Under the pieces are notes generated by a model that was not told the origin of the DNA, searched no databases, and saw only the letters and a program-made list of their open reading frames with translations. The position numbers were made by a program, and so were the translations under genes. Of a stretch of DNA of 64,000 nucleotides, positions 34,916 to 44,144 are shown piece after piece. Every line of letters begins with the position of its first letter. Position 1 is the first letter of the stretch. The DNA comes from Elgaria multicarinata webbii (lineage: Eukaryota > Chordata > Lepidosauria > Squamata > Anguidae), in NCBI RefSeq assembly GCF_023053635.1, contig NC_086187.1, positions 28,620,501 through 28,684,500 on the forward strand, read 5' to 3'.

Positions 34916-35271
34916 AGTAGACCATCCTTTGGATGGACCCAGAAGGGCTCCTCCGATGGGCCGGCCCTCTGGGTCTCTTGGGACAGAACCTGCCCTTCCA
35001 TCCGGCAGGGCCATAAAATGTTTTTGGTTTTTTTAAAGCAGCAATCCTTGCAGGAACTGAGCTGCTCTCCAGGCTGAATGACCTGAAGGTGCATCCAACA
35101 ATAGTCTGGAAATGGGAGCTGCTCAGGGGCAGGACGGGACGAGTCCGTTAGAGCGCCTGACTCCATCTGCGCTGCTTCAAGGCACCATTCAAGGCGCGAG
35201 TTCTTACCTATCAAAGCCGATGTGGTGCAGGGCCTCAGCGCCAGCAGGGGCACCTTCATCACGATATAATC

Positions 35272-35370
35272 CAGTCTTCCCCAACCTGGGGCGTTGCAGA
35301 GATGTTGGACTACAACTCCCAGCCAGCGTAGTCCAAGACCTCTGGACGCCCCCCCAGCTGGGGAAGGCTA
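35272..35370. mobile_element. hAT hairpin MITE, diverged copy
   Basis: CAGTCTTCCCCAACCTGGGG at the left and CCAGCTGGGGAAGGCTA at the right. Arms are mismatched and no clear 8-bp duplication remains, so it is older than the copies at 10.1, 15.2 and 44.3 kb. Confidence 0.75.
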
Positions 35371-35901
35371 CTGCACACATTCCAGGCTGCAAGCAGTGTC
35401 TGTGGAAGGGGGGGAACCCATGTTGCAAACGTTTGCCTACAGGCAAGACAGCAACCTGATTTCTGGTGAAACTAACCAGTGCTTCTGGAGAAATTACGGA
35501 GAACAGGAAAAAGAGAGAGACAGGCAGGATCTGCAAGTTAAATCAACACATCTTTGTTCTCAAGAATGGCTTGAAAGGGCTGCATCCTTTAAGAACTCTG
35601 TTATTAGCCAAGGCTTCAGGCTTCCACAGAGATGAGCAGTGCCACATGGAATGAAACACCTCCCACAGATTCTGCACTCTAGCTAAATGGTGCTAATTGA
35701 ACATATTTGCATGTGTTTTCCATTTTGCATAATTGAGCTTAGTGTGTTTTGTTTTGCTTTCCCCCTCAAGTAATTTGGAACTTTTGGGCAAGAAAGGAGG
35801 CAGAGCTGGGCGGGAAGATGAAGAAAGAAGAGGGTGGAGAACACGAGAACATGGGAAGAGCCCGTCTGGATCATGACAAGGGTCCATCCCATCCATCATT
35901 G
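35371..35901. other. Unassigned sequence
   Basis: No recognisable feature. Confidence 0.4.
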
Positions 35902-36245
35902 AGCGTCATCACATAGGGAGAAACCGCATTTGTTTACCGTCGCTTCTCTGCCCACGTGTTTGTCCCTCATTACTTCCTCTTTTGAAAGAGAAAGTAAACA
36001 AAGTGAACGTGGTCCATTCCATGGGCCGTTTTGATCCCACTGCTCTCCTGCACACAGCAGGGGATAGCGGCAACTTCCATCTTTAAAAATAAGTCAGACT
36101 TACTGGACTGTTTTTTTGTTGTTGTTGTTGCTCAAAGAAGGCTAGAAGGGCCGGGAGGCACGCAGGAGGCAGACGATGTCATGAGAGGGACCCGCAAAAA
36201 TACACGAGTGCCTGTAACAAGTGTGCAATAAAACGCTCGTCTGAT
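35902..36245 (-). repeat. Unclassified interspersed repeat, copy 2
   Basis: Inverse-oriented relative of 25623-25943, sharing both ends (GAGCGTCATCAC at the left; GCTCGTCTGATGAAC at the right) and internal blocks. It has an insertion-like GTTGTTGTTG tract near 36116-36129. Confidence 0.65.
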
Positions 36246-36257
36246 GAACCTCATTTT

Positions 36258-36365
36258 GTTCACACCGTGGCCGACCGCTTGTCGACCAGGAACCCACAAG
36301 CAGGACATGAGTGCAACAGCGCCCTGCTGCCCATGTTCCCCAGCAACTGGTGTGCTTCGGCTGAC
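36258..36365 (-). mobile_element. CR1 LINE 3' fragment
   Basis: CCCACAAGCAGGACATGAGT and TGTTCCCCAGCAACTGGTG, inverse of the second CR1 subfamily 3'UTR. Confidence 0.82.
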
Positions 36366-37419
36366 TGAAGTTATTGGAGCAAGCCACTCCAGTGCTTGAT
36401 GGATACGATGCTGCCATGCGTTGTATGTGGGGCTTCCTTTCGAAAATGGCCCCAGATGGCATATGGGGTCTGAGCGTGCTCCATGGGGCGGAGTGTTAAC
36501 TTGTGCCTGGGCTGCTGCTGAATCTCTTCCAGCCTGAAGGAGAAGCTCTTGGGGGCTGCCTGGCCTCCCCACCCCCACCCTCGGGTGCTGAGAACCAGCA
36601 GGGCTCCAGACCCCCACCGTGTCTCCACGGCAAACCTCCCCGGTGCTTGAGATGGGTTTGTCCATTGCTCTTATTTTTAAAGGATGGAGGTTTATTTTGC
36701 AGTATTCCACATGCTGCTGTTTGACCATTTGCTTTTGGAATTAATTGCTTGATCCACACGCTGCTATTTGGTCATTCGTTGTAGGAATTATAATGTGTTT
36801 TTCTCGTTTTGTAGGTCACTCCGACAGCAACTGTTATAGGGCCACCGAGAAGTAGAATGAGTAAATTAATGATAAAGTAACTGTGGTGGAGGATCAAGGA
36901 CACAGAGGCACGTGCGCACGCGCACGGATTGGGCCTTCCCTTGGGGGATGGGCTCAGCCTCTCGCTGGCTTTAGGAGACCATAGCCAGCACCAGGAACAC
37001 TTCTGGGTTTGGGGTTTTGGTGTGTGTTTTTTAGCACTACCCAGTTAGTGCTAGATACAGAATGGGAACCGACTTTCCACACTTCTTTGGATATAGCCGA
37101 CTTTGGGGGTGGGGGGTTGAATAATGCTGCTGTGTTCTGTTTGTACTAGCAGGCATGACATAACAGGGCACGCGGGCAAGTGGCAATGCACCGAAACGTG
37201 TCTTTTGTGAAATTTGCAGCCTGTCTCCACCAAAACCCAAGGGGGAGTTCCAAACATGAGGGACAAGTTCCAAATCCTGTCTGGATTTGCTTTTTAGCTT
37301 TGTGAGTTATTTTGTTGTTTTGGATGCATTTTAATGATGGGATGACTTTTTGGGTTTTATGTTTTTGTTAGCTGTGTTGAACAGAAAGAGAGAGGGGGGG
37401 GGGGGGGCGGGGAGAGAAT
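36366..37419. other. Unassigned sequence
   Basis: No LINE, SINE or exon recognised. The 198-codon minus ORF crossing 36132-36728 runs through the CR1 fragment and is not a gene. G-run near 37394-37412. Confidence 0.45.
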
Positions 37420-37629
37420 CATCAGGAAAAACTTCCTGTTAGAGCAGTACGACAATGGAACCAGTGACCTAGGGAGGTTGTGGCCTCTCCCACACTAGAG
37501 GCCTTCAAGAGGCAGCCGGACAACCCTCTGTCGGGGATGCTTTAGGGTGGATTCCTGCCTTGAGCAGGGGGTTGGACTCGATGGCCTTGTAGGCCCCTTC
37601 CAACTCTGCTATTCTATGATCCTATGATT
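37420..37629 (+). mobile_element. CR1 LINE 3' end
   Basis: AGGAAAAACTTCCTGTTAGA, CTTCAAGAGGCAGCCGGACA, GGGTTGGACTCGATGGCCTT and an ATTCTATGATCCTATG tail. Confidence 0.92.
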
Positions 37630-37675
37630 CATGCTTCTTTGAGATCAATGGTGCATCTCACTTAGTTCTGTTTAC

Positions 37676-37800
37676 ACCAGGGGTAGGCAATTGTGTTCTC
37701 TATACATACTTTGGACTCCTGTAATCCCTGACCATTGGTCATGCTGGCTGAGGCTTATAGGTCTTGTAGTCCGAAGCCTCTGGAGAGCAGGCGGTTGCCA
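37676..37800. mobile_element. hAT-like MITE, diverged
   Basis: CACCAGGGGTAGGCAATTGT at the left, CCATTGGTCATGCTGGCTGA in the middle and GGCGGTTGCC at the right, matching the layout of the 34.2-kb and 56.7-kb elements. Confidence 0.6.
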
Positions 37801-38404
37801 AACTGGCAGAGAGAGTCTTCCCCGTCCCACCATCTGACCCAGAGGTTGCACCTGGGCGCTTCTGCCTGCAAAACAGGCCTCCTGGCCTTGCAGCCCTTCC
37901 GCCAGGCTTTCTACCCACCTGAGAAGCATCTCTCCGGCACTCTGGCCCGGGATTGCTAACTGGAGATGCCAGGGCCTGAGTCTGGGACCGTCTGCCTTGC
38001 AGGGGCTCTGCCAAGGGATCGTGACGTCCCTCTAAAAAGTCCGGGTTGCTGTGGTGGTGCTGGCGTTGTTGTTCGTGGGGTGCGCGTGACGATTGGTGCG
38101 AGCACAACCGCCGTTTCTTTAACCTACAAACTCACAGCCTGCCCTTGTGAAAACAGGCCCCACAAGATGCAGGCGCTGTCTGTTTGTTACCTGCGAACGC
38201 ATTTCCCTGCCTGCTTTTCAGTTGCTCGGGTGAGCGTGGTCCCTTTCTTATCTTTCTTTACTTCTCTGACTTTTTTTCTGTCTAAACACACATAAGATTG
38301 CAACCTTAGTTAGGGAGGGCCTCACCACGTGGTAGGTCCCTTACAGAGATAAATATCCAAATCCCATATCATTAAAGACCAGAGAAACTGCTTTGGTTTG
38401 TAGG
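37801..38404. other. Intergenic sequence downstream of SOCS1
   Basis: No recognisable feature. Confidence 0.4.
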
Positions 38405-38427
38405 AAAAAAAACCTTTTACAATAAGG

Positions 38428-38433
38428 TTTATT
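38428..38433 (-). terminator. Polyadenylation signal AATAAA of SOCS1
   Basis: Canonical AATAAA on the minus strand about 470 bases past the stop codon. It is followed within 30 bases by a GT/T-rich stretch (GGTTTTTTTTCC on the minus strand), as expected downstream of a cleavage site. No other AATAAA was seen between it and the stop codon. Confidence 0.7.
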
Positions 38434-38899
38434 ATCACCTTTAAAAAAATAGATACAAAATAACAAAAACTTTCTGCACAGCAGAAAATTATCAATAAGG
38501 CCTCCAAAAGCCTCCATTTGTGCAAACAGTTTTTCCCCCCTCAATTGTGTAAACATCAGAAGTCAAGTGTTCAAATACAGTGGAGCTGCTACAAAAATAG
38601 AGGTGTTCATAGACCAAAAAGTTATAAAAACCCAGATGCTGGATTTCTTTGTGTATTTCGGCTATTAGCACACCCAACACAGTGGCTACGTAAAAGAATA
38701 CTCCATGCAATCCGATGTTCGCCACCAACGCTCCCCATCTGACCAACGCCTTCCGTGCACGAATGGATCGTCCCCAACCGGCCTGTAAGAGTGGGGGGCT
38801 GAGCCTTCCGAGACCCAACTCCCTCCCGGGGCCGGAGTTTCCGCTTCGCTCCTGCCTTTCATTTCTCCCAGTCGTACACGTGGATTTAATGCAGAACCC

Positions 38900-39523
38900 T
38901 CACAACTTAAAGGGAAATGACTCCAGGTAATCCTTTAAGACCGGATTGAGCGGGACACGGCTCAAGTTCTCTCTTCCAAATGTCGCCACGATGCTTTTGC
39001 GACAGAGTTCCTGCAAGGAGCGCAAACGCTCTTTGTGCAGTGGGGCGACCAGGAACTTTCGTGGAGAGCTAACGTAATGTTCCAGGAGCTTGAAGAGACA
39101 ATCAAAGGTCTCCTTGCTCCCATCCAAGTGGAAGTGTCCTCCCTGGAAGATGACTCGGACGCTGGTGGGCCCCGTGTCCGTCTTAACGCTAATGGTGAAG
39201 AAGCAATTCTTCTGCCGGCTGTCGCGGAGCAGGAAGGTCCCCAGCGGCTCATCTTTGAGCTTCTCGTGGGCAGTGTCGACAGACAACGGTCCCCAGTAAA
39301 AACCACACTCCTCCAGCAAGACGGTGGTGCGGTTGATGGTGCCGAAGTCCTCCTTCGAGCGAAAAGTGCGGAAGTGGGTGCTCTGTGGCCTTTGCACGGT
39401 GTTGGGCTGCCCGAGGCCGTGGGGAGCTCGGACCTGCAGGGCGTCCCGCACGGGCGGCTCAAGCCGACATCTCAGGTCTGTTGCGATTCGATTCTCAGGC
39501 GTCACACTGCTATGTGCTACCAT
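38900..39523 (-). CDS. SOCS1: Suppressor of cytokine signaling 1 (SOCS1), complete single-exon CDS
   Basis: The 207-residue product is a cytoplasmic feedback inhibitor of JAK/STAT signalling: it binds and blocks JAK kinases and recruits an Elongin B/C-Cullin 5 ubiquitin ligase. Seen in the sequence: a divergent N-tail (1-48); the kinase inhibitory region at about 50-61 ([12 protein letters not shown], keeping both Phe); an extended SH2 helix (62-73); an SH2 domain from FYWGPLS (75) to about 165, with phosphotyrosine-binding Arg100 in FLLRDSR; and a C-terminal SOCS box (169-207) with BC-box LQELCRK and Cul5-box [11 protein letters not shown], which lacks the canonical LPLP, as in mammalian SOCS1. 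Human SOCS1 has 211 residues; the human poly-Ser/Pro N-tail is replaced here. The frame is open 42 codons further upstream, but MVAH at 39523 matches the conserved vertebrate start and has A at -3 and G at +4. As in mammals, one exon holds the whole CDS. Confidence 0.97.
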   Translation of the reverse strand: MVAHSSVTPENRIATDLRCRLEPPVRDALQVRAPHGLGQPNTVQRPQSTHFRTFRSKEDFGTINRTTVLLEECGFYWGPLSVDTAHEKLKDEPLGTFLLRDSRQKNCFFTISVKTDTGPTSVRVIFQGGHFHLDGSKETFDCLFKLLEHYVSSPRKFLVAPLHKERLRSLQELCRKSIVATFGRENLSRVPLNPVLKDYLESFPFKL

Positions 39524-39524
39524 T

Positions 39525-39557
39525 CTACAGACTGGACCCGCCGGTGTGGTCTCCCAT
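39525..39557 (-). CDS. Upstream ORF of 10 codons in the SOCS1 leader
   Basis: ATG at 39557-39555 opens a short frame encoding [10 protein letters not shown], and its TAG ends one base before the SOCS1 ATG (TAGAATG). The uORF start has G at -3 and G at +4, a favourable context. A terminating ribosome would be next to the SOCS1 start, so the uORF could act as a brake or a reinitiation device. A small inhibitory uORF ending at the main start is, to my knowledge, reported for mammalian Socs1. Translation here is inferred. Confidence 0.55.
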   Translation of the reverse strand: MGDHTGGSSL

Positions 39558-39669
39558 AGCTTTGGGGGCCAAGGAAGGGTTGCTAGCTTCACTGAGGTGC
39601 TCCTGCAATCCAAAAAAACACAACCACAAATCACATTAAAATCCTCCAAGAGTGAGCCAGAAGCTGGAA

Positions 39670-39875
39670 CCTATAGGAACAGCAGAAGCAGCCTTAGACT
39701 GAGAGTCAGACCCTGGGTCCACCTAGTCCAGTGTTGTCAACACTGACTGGCAGCCCCAGCTCTCCAGGGTTTCTGGCAGGAGCTTTTCCTGTCCTACCTG
39801 GAGATGCTCCCGGGGATCAAACCTGAGACCTTCTACATGCAAAGCAGGGACTGTACCACTCTGTTACGTCCCCTC
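39670..39875 (-). mobile_element. tRNA-derived SINE in SOCS1 intron
   Basis: Same family as the copies near 15.3, 18.7, 20.4 and 29.7 kb: a tRNA-like head at the right end, a middle GTTTGATCCCCGGGAGCATC-type segment and a 3' part near 39710-39760. It lies in the same orientation as SOCS1, with its tail about 70 bases from the exon 2 acceptor. Confidence 0.75.
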
Positions 39876-42034
39876 GAAAACAAAGCTCAAACACAGAGGC
39901 ACTAATTGGCTGGCCTCCGCTCGGCAAACCGAACCCTCTGCAAGGCTGAACCCACGTTGTCTCTTGTGTAGAGAGGGAAAACAGCCCGCCACAGATTTAG
40001 TAGCATTGACACATGCTTGCAAGCGGTTTTCTTTTTCTCTTAGCCACAGAATGCATCAGAGACCCGCTGATGGGAATCGCTGATTCAGAAGCCTGCCTTT
40101 CCCATCAGTTGATTCAACTTGAAAGCGGCGTTACTTATACCGAGCTAGAACTTCTTTCCAAGGCCGCTCTCTGTCCAAGAACAGGCCCGCAACCCACCTT
40201 CCCCCAAAAGGTGAAAGGCCGTAACTTCTGAGTAAGTTCCTTCAGCCCGCCCTCCCCCGCCACAGAACGATGACATGTTCCACGCTGCCACCGCCACCGC
40301 CACCACCGCCTTTTTTGGTTTGAGTTTGAGTGTTTAGGAGAAGGAAGGAAGTTTTTTGGAATCAAAAATATTGAACTTTCTGAATGATTAAGCCCAGGGC
40401 GGCAGGACGGAATGAGTTTTGCTAGCAGCGCTTCCCACCTATGGCATTCGGGCTTGTGCTGACGGGTTCTGTCCCATCTCGCTTTGTTCTCCTGGGAAAG
40501 CTGAGCGCTTCCCTTGTTTCGAAGCGTGAGAGCCCACACTCCAAAGCACCGAGAGTGCTGCGAGTTGGGATCAAATGCCCCAAAGCAGACGCAGCTGGCC
40601 GAGATGAATGGGTCTCTTTGTGCAGAGCGAAAAGCGTGTGCCTTGCAGGCAGGCCAAGTGCCTGAGTAAACTGAGCTCTCCCTCTTGGAGAAATGCCCCC
40701 TTTCCTCCTCCACAGCCCCCACCTCGTGGGAGTTTAAGACTATAATCCCACCACGCACACACAAATCAACCTCCGTGAACCCGTAAAACATTGTTCTAGT
40801 GCTCTCAGTCTCTCTCTCTCTCTCTCTCTTTAAAAAAATAATAATGCTTGTACTTTAAGTGGTCCAGTTTAAATTGCTTCCTATTATTGACATATCTTTC
40901 AGCACTGGGGGAGGTGGGATGGGGGGGCGGCAGCAAATATTTCCCCCAGTGAAGCTGCTTGAAACTCAGTGGTGCTGAGCCAAGGATGAACTCCTAGCCT
41001 GGTGTCTACTGCTGGCCTGACAGCTTAGTTCGATACGTCTCCGTTGCCTGCCTTGACCTTACCGGCAAGCATAGATTTGAGGATTTATCCCCCAAGTCGT
41101 CAGTTTATAGATCGGTGCTGGCGGATCATTGAGAATCCATGCTGCCTTCTCAGAAACCAGCCCTCCCAGGGACTGGGCTGTCTGGAGCTCCGCAGCCAGG
41201 TGGACTGTCAGACTCTGGATTTTGATTCACTGTGACACGGAATCTTATTATTTCCAGCCAAAGAGGAGACAAAGACAAACAGAGAAGGCAAATTTTGCCT
41301 AAATGCCAGGATGTGAGAACTCTACATGCCAACAAGACCTGTTGTCAGCAAATCTAACTGCCGGGTAACGATGAATAAGATTTGTAGGAGTTATGAAATG
41401 TTATGGAAATACATGCGTGGGAAGTGATTCAGATCCGAAAATGAGATGAAAGAGACAGACACACACACAAACACACACGGAGATCTTCCTAGCTAAGCAA
41501 ACAGCTGTTGGAGACATGGCCTTTAGCTCCAATGGGATGGATGGCAGAAAGAATGGGTCCTCTCTATCTCCGGACAATGTGGATCTAGGGAAGTACAGCT
41601 GGCATCACTCTATCAATGGCATTGCTTGGCACCTACGGTGTTGCGACACTCCAGTCAAAGCTCTGGCCTGATCCTGGACAGAAAGAGCCCTCATGCAAGG
41701 CGACACAAAGGTGTCACCTTAGGGGACAAAAATCTCAGGTGCCATGAAAGGCAACCAAGGGGCAGGCAGAGAGCTATGGCCCATGGGGCATGAAGCCCAC
41801 CAGGAAAGTCTCCTGTTTTAGAGTGTTCTTTTTGATCTTGAAGAAGCAGCGTCCAGTGCTACTCAAAAGCTTGCTGTCTTGCCCTACTTAAGAGTTGTGT
41901 TATAATCTATAACTGGCCTTAATTGGGAACATTGTTTTTCACCAAATAACCTACTCATCAATAAATGGGAATGGGAGAGACGTTTTTGGACTACTACAGA
42001 TATAAATATAAATATAAAAAATGGAGCGTTTTCC

Positions 42035-42040
<6 letters not shown>

Positions 42041-42082
<42 letters not shown>
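42041..42082. repeat. (TA)21 microsatellite
   Basis: Perfect TA tract in predicted SOCS1 intron 1. Confidence 0.97.
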
Positions 42083-42084
<2 letters not shown>

Positions 42085-42314
42085 CCAGCCAAACACAAAA
42101 CCACAAACCGAGTGAAATGGAAGATTATAGGGCAGTGGAAAGGCAATCCAAAAAAAGGAAAAGGGGGGAAAAAGGAAAAAAAACCTCCCTCTCCCAGAAA
42201 GAAAGATATTCCAGACGGATCCTTTTGGCCTCCTTCTCTCGTTTTTCCAACGCTGCAGCCCTCCAGTTAAATGAGCTTCAGTTTAAAAAAAGAAAAGGGG
42301 AAAAGAAGCCCTTT

Positions 42315-42324
42315 TTCCAAGGAA
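42315..42324. promoter_or_regulatory. STAT6-type motif in SOCS1 intron 1
   Basis: TTCCAAGGAA is a perfect palindrome with four-base spacing (TTCN4GAA), the spacing preferred by STAT6, about 320 bases into the predicted intron. A single match of this kind can occur by chance. Confidence 0.3.
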
Positions 42325-42639
42325 AAGGCATTTTAGGGTGGTGGCATTGAATCCCAGCTGGGCTCCAGAAGTGTGCCCGTGGAAGAGGGGGGCCAGATAG
42401 AACACTTCTCCGTTTCTGACCAGAAGGTCACTCTGTTTAATTATTATTATTATTATTATTAGCAGCAGCAGCAGCAGCAGCAGCGCATCGGGCTTGAAGG
42501 CTACAATCCTGCACTGCTTTGTACAGCTCAGCTAACCTGAAACAGCCCCGCTTTGGCGAGCTGCCACCCCCGGCCAGAATCCCGGCGGAGGGAGCTGCTC
42601 GGTCGCGACTTCGGTCCGGAGGAGGAGGCGCGCCCTTAC

Positions 42640-42860
42640 CTTGGGGCCGCCTTAGCTGCTCTCCCGCAACCGGGGTCCTCCGGCGGACCTGGCGGAGGCT
42701 GCCGCTGCCGCTGCCGCCGCCGCTTCCCAGCGCCCTCCTGCCTGCGTGCGTGGCGCGGAGCTCCGCAGCCGCATCCTCCGCCGCGAAGCCACGTCGAGGG
42801 GCGCTGCGCGGGGCGGCGGGGGCTGTTGCTGCTGCTGCGGCCGCCCGTCTCGGCTCATCG
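42640..42860 (-). other. SOCS1: Probable SOCS1 non-coding exon 1
   Basis: On the minus strand a strong 5' splice site (AAG|GTAAGG) follows base 42640 inside a dense CpG island. A TATA-like TTAAAAG sits at 42880-42874, giving a predicted start near 42845-42860 and an exon of about 200 bases. It would splice to 39602. The distal boundary is an estimate. The pairing with SOCS1 rests on strand, distance, the CpG island and the IRF/STAT motifs; no transcript evidence is available. Confidence 0.65.
42652..42858 (-). CDS. Candidate uORF in SOCS1 exon 1 (68 codons, low complexity)
   Basis: Two ATGs in one frame (42858-42856 and 42774-42772) precede a TAA at 42654-42652, just before the splice donor. 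The frame encodes a Gln run, a Pro run and an Ala run, so it is composition-driven and unlikely to be a functional protein. It matters as a possible translational brake. The first ATG is at or just upstream of the predicted transcription start and may not be in the mRNA; the second (A at -3) more likely is. Confidence 0.35.
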   Translation of the reverse strand: MSRDGRPQQQQQPPPPRAAPLDVASRRRMRLRSSAPRTQAGGRWEAAAAAAAAASARSAGGPRLRESS

Positions 42861-42957
42861 CCGCCTCTGGTGGCTTTTAAGCGCAGCTCGCCCGTTTTGC
42901 CTGCCCAGCCAGCCCCGCCCCGCGATTCTCCTAAAACACGTGGCCTGCTGCCTGGGC

Positions 42958-42967
42958 TTTCGCTTTC
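42958..42967 (-). promoter_or_regulatory. IRF/ISRE-type element in SOCS1 promoter
   Basis: The minus strand reads GAAAGCGAAA, a perfect GAAANNGAAA IRF half-site pair, about 100 bases upstream of the predicted start. IRF-1 sites of this kind mediate interferon induction of mammalian SOCS1, so location and motif fit the family's known regulation. Confidence 0.65.
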
Positions 42968-43032
42968 CTTCTCCGCTCCGCCACATCAAAGGCGCCGCTG
43001 CCGAGCGGGGGAGGGGCTGGGGGGAGGGAGGG

Positions 43033-43063
<31 letters not shown>

Positions 43064-43353
43064 CCGTGCCCCCACCCCCACCCCCCGCGCGCGCCTCTCT
43101 CTTGCCCCCTCGGGGGAGGCAGCGTGGGACAAGCCAGGCTTCTCCTGAGCGCGTGCAGAGTGCAGCTCGGTTGCGCCTCTCTCGCGCCACCGTTTGTGCC
43201 ACAGGGTTACTCTAGGAAGCAGAGCATGGATTTTTTTTGGGGGGGGGGATGTGCCCCTTTCCTTTCGTGGACCTGCCCTCCCCCATGTTTTTAGAAAGCG
43301 ACGTGGGGAGGGCCGGGATTCGGCTAACTGTGTCTGCGGGTGAGACTCGCCTA

Positions 43354-43362
43354 TTCCTTGAA
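43354..43362. promoter_or_regulatory. GAS-type STAT motif
   Basis: TTCCTTGAA matches TTCNNNGAA, the STAT1/3/5 consensus, about 500 bases upstream of the predicted SOCS1 start. SOCS1 is a known direct STAT target; occupancy here is inferred. Confidence 0.45.
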
Positions 43363-43572
43363 GCCTCGGTCCCCAGCGGCTTCCTAGCAATTCAAGCATT
43401 GCTAGGAAGTCAGTTCCTACCCAGGACTGAGTTCTGAGCAAACCCACTCAGGAGCGTCACGCATGTTTTTCTGGAGCAGAGCGACCTTTCTCGGAGCTGA
43501 GGCTCAACTCTGGGACTGCTGAAAGGAAGAAAGGACAGATTCAGGGGGCATCTGAGCACGAGCAGAGTGCAT

Positions 43573-43581
43573 TTCTCGGAA
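43573..43581. promoter_or_regulatory. Second GAS-type STAT motif
   Basis: TTCTCGGAA, another TTCNNNGAA match, 219 bases from the first. Two matches this close together upstream of a STAT-responsive gene are more suggestive than either alone. Confidence 0.45.
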
Positions 43582-43927
43582 CAACAACGCGTTCCCAGGG
43601 AGGATAAGGGGAGGTTTTCCAGGTCAGAGGATGGTGTGTGCCCAGGCAGAGTTGGGACCCCACCCAAACCCAACCGAAGGTGTCTGTCGCTGGAGGGAGG
43701 CCCAGTTATTCTTCGACAGGTGTCGGGGCAGAAAGAAAGGAGCCCAGTTCTCCTGGAAACGTCACCCCTGAATCTGGGCGGTCTTCCCCTCATGATGGTG
43801 GAGGCTAGTTTTCAGGGGTGGAGGGAATTGCGCTTTGCACCTGCTCAGGGGCACTCCCATCTATTCCATGTTCAGAACCATCTGAGCAACAGATGCTTGA
43901 GACAAATAATAAGGCATTTCCTTAGAA

Positions 43928-44080
43928 ATTTATTTATTACATTTATATCCCATCTTTTTTTCTCCAAGGAGCCCATGGTCCTCCTCCTCTTCTCCATTTT
44001 ATCCTCACAACAACCCTGCGAGGTTGGCTAGGCTGAGAGTCGATGGCTGGCCCAGAGTTTCGTGGCTGAGTGGGGCCTAG
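43928..44080 (-). mobile_element. tRNA-derived SINE 3' part (Sauria/ACA-like)
   Basis: TTTATTTATTACATTTATAT, CCATTTTATCCTCACAACAA and TGCGAGGTTGGCTAGGCTGA are the inverse of the tail at 57.3 and 61.1 kb. Confidence 0.75.
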
Positions 44081-44144
44081 AGAGCCAGTCTAAAAAATAA
44101 CATGAACAAGCCACATCCTGAAAGCAGGACCATGGATGCTGAGA

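Larger units (their letters stand above)
38410..39602 (-). other. SOCS1: SOCS1 exon 2 (5'UTR end, CDS and 3'UTR)
   Basis: A 3' splice site lies on the minus strand at 39603-39605 (T-rich tract, then TTGCAG), so exon 2 would begin at 39602, 79 bases before the SOCS1 ATG. This matches the mammalian structure of a non-coding first exon followed by one exon with the entire CDS. The 3' end is placed by the polyadenylation signal at 38433-38428 and is approximate. The 3'UTR would be about 490 bases. Confidence 0.75.
39603..42639 (-). other. SOCS1: Predicted SOCS1 intron 1
   Basis: About 3 kb, longer than the sub-kilobase mammalian intron. It holds a tRNA-derived SINE (39670-39875), a (CT)n run (40806-40829), (TA)21 (42041-42082), and (TTA)n followed by (GCA)n (42440-42484). 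The rest (39880-42000) shows no recognisable feature. Length variation in the TA and TTA/GCA tracts is likely between individuals. Confidence 0.6.
42540..43210 (-). promoter_or_regulatory. SOCS1: CpG island promoter of SOCS1
   Basis: About 670 bases are rich in CpG against an AT-rich, CpG-poor background. Within it are a GC box near 42912-42922, a CACGTG E-box at 42937-42942, an IRF element at 42958-42967, a TATA-like TTAAAAG at 42880-42874 (minus) and the exon 1 donor at 42639/42640. A (CTGC)n run occupies 43033-43065. Direction is inferred from the minus-strand donor and the downstream SOCS1 CDS. No convincing donor was seen on the plus strand, but a divergent transcript cannot be excluded. 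Confidence 0.75.
43211..43927. other. SOCS1 upstream region
   Basis: CpG-poor DNA upstream of the island carrying the two GAS motifs. T/G run at 43230-43248. No other gene seen. Confidence 0.5.

Noticed and set aside
39035-39559. 174-codon plus-strand frame across SOCS1
   Set aside because: Antisense shadow of the SOCS1 CDS.
38900-39649. 249-residue reading of SOCS1 starting at 39649
   Set aside because: The extra 42 residues cross the predicted splice acceptor and have no counterpart in SOCS1; MVAH at 39523 is the conserved start.
42519-43215. Two overlapping frames above 200 codons in the first CpG island
   Set aside because: Composition-driven and antisense to the predicted SOCS1 exon; rich in Pro, Ala, Arg and Leu-Pro-Ala-Cys repeats from (CTGC)n.
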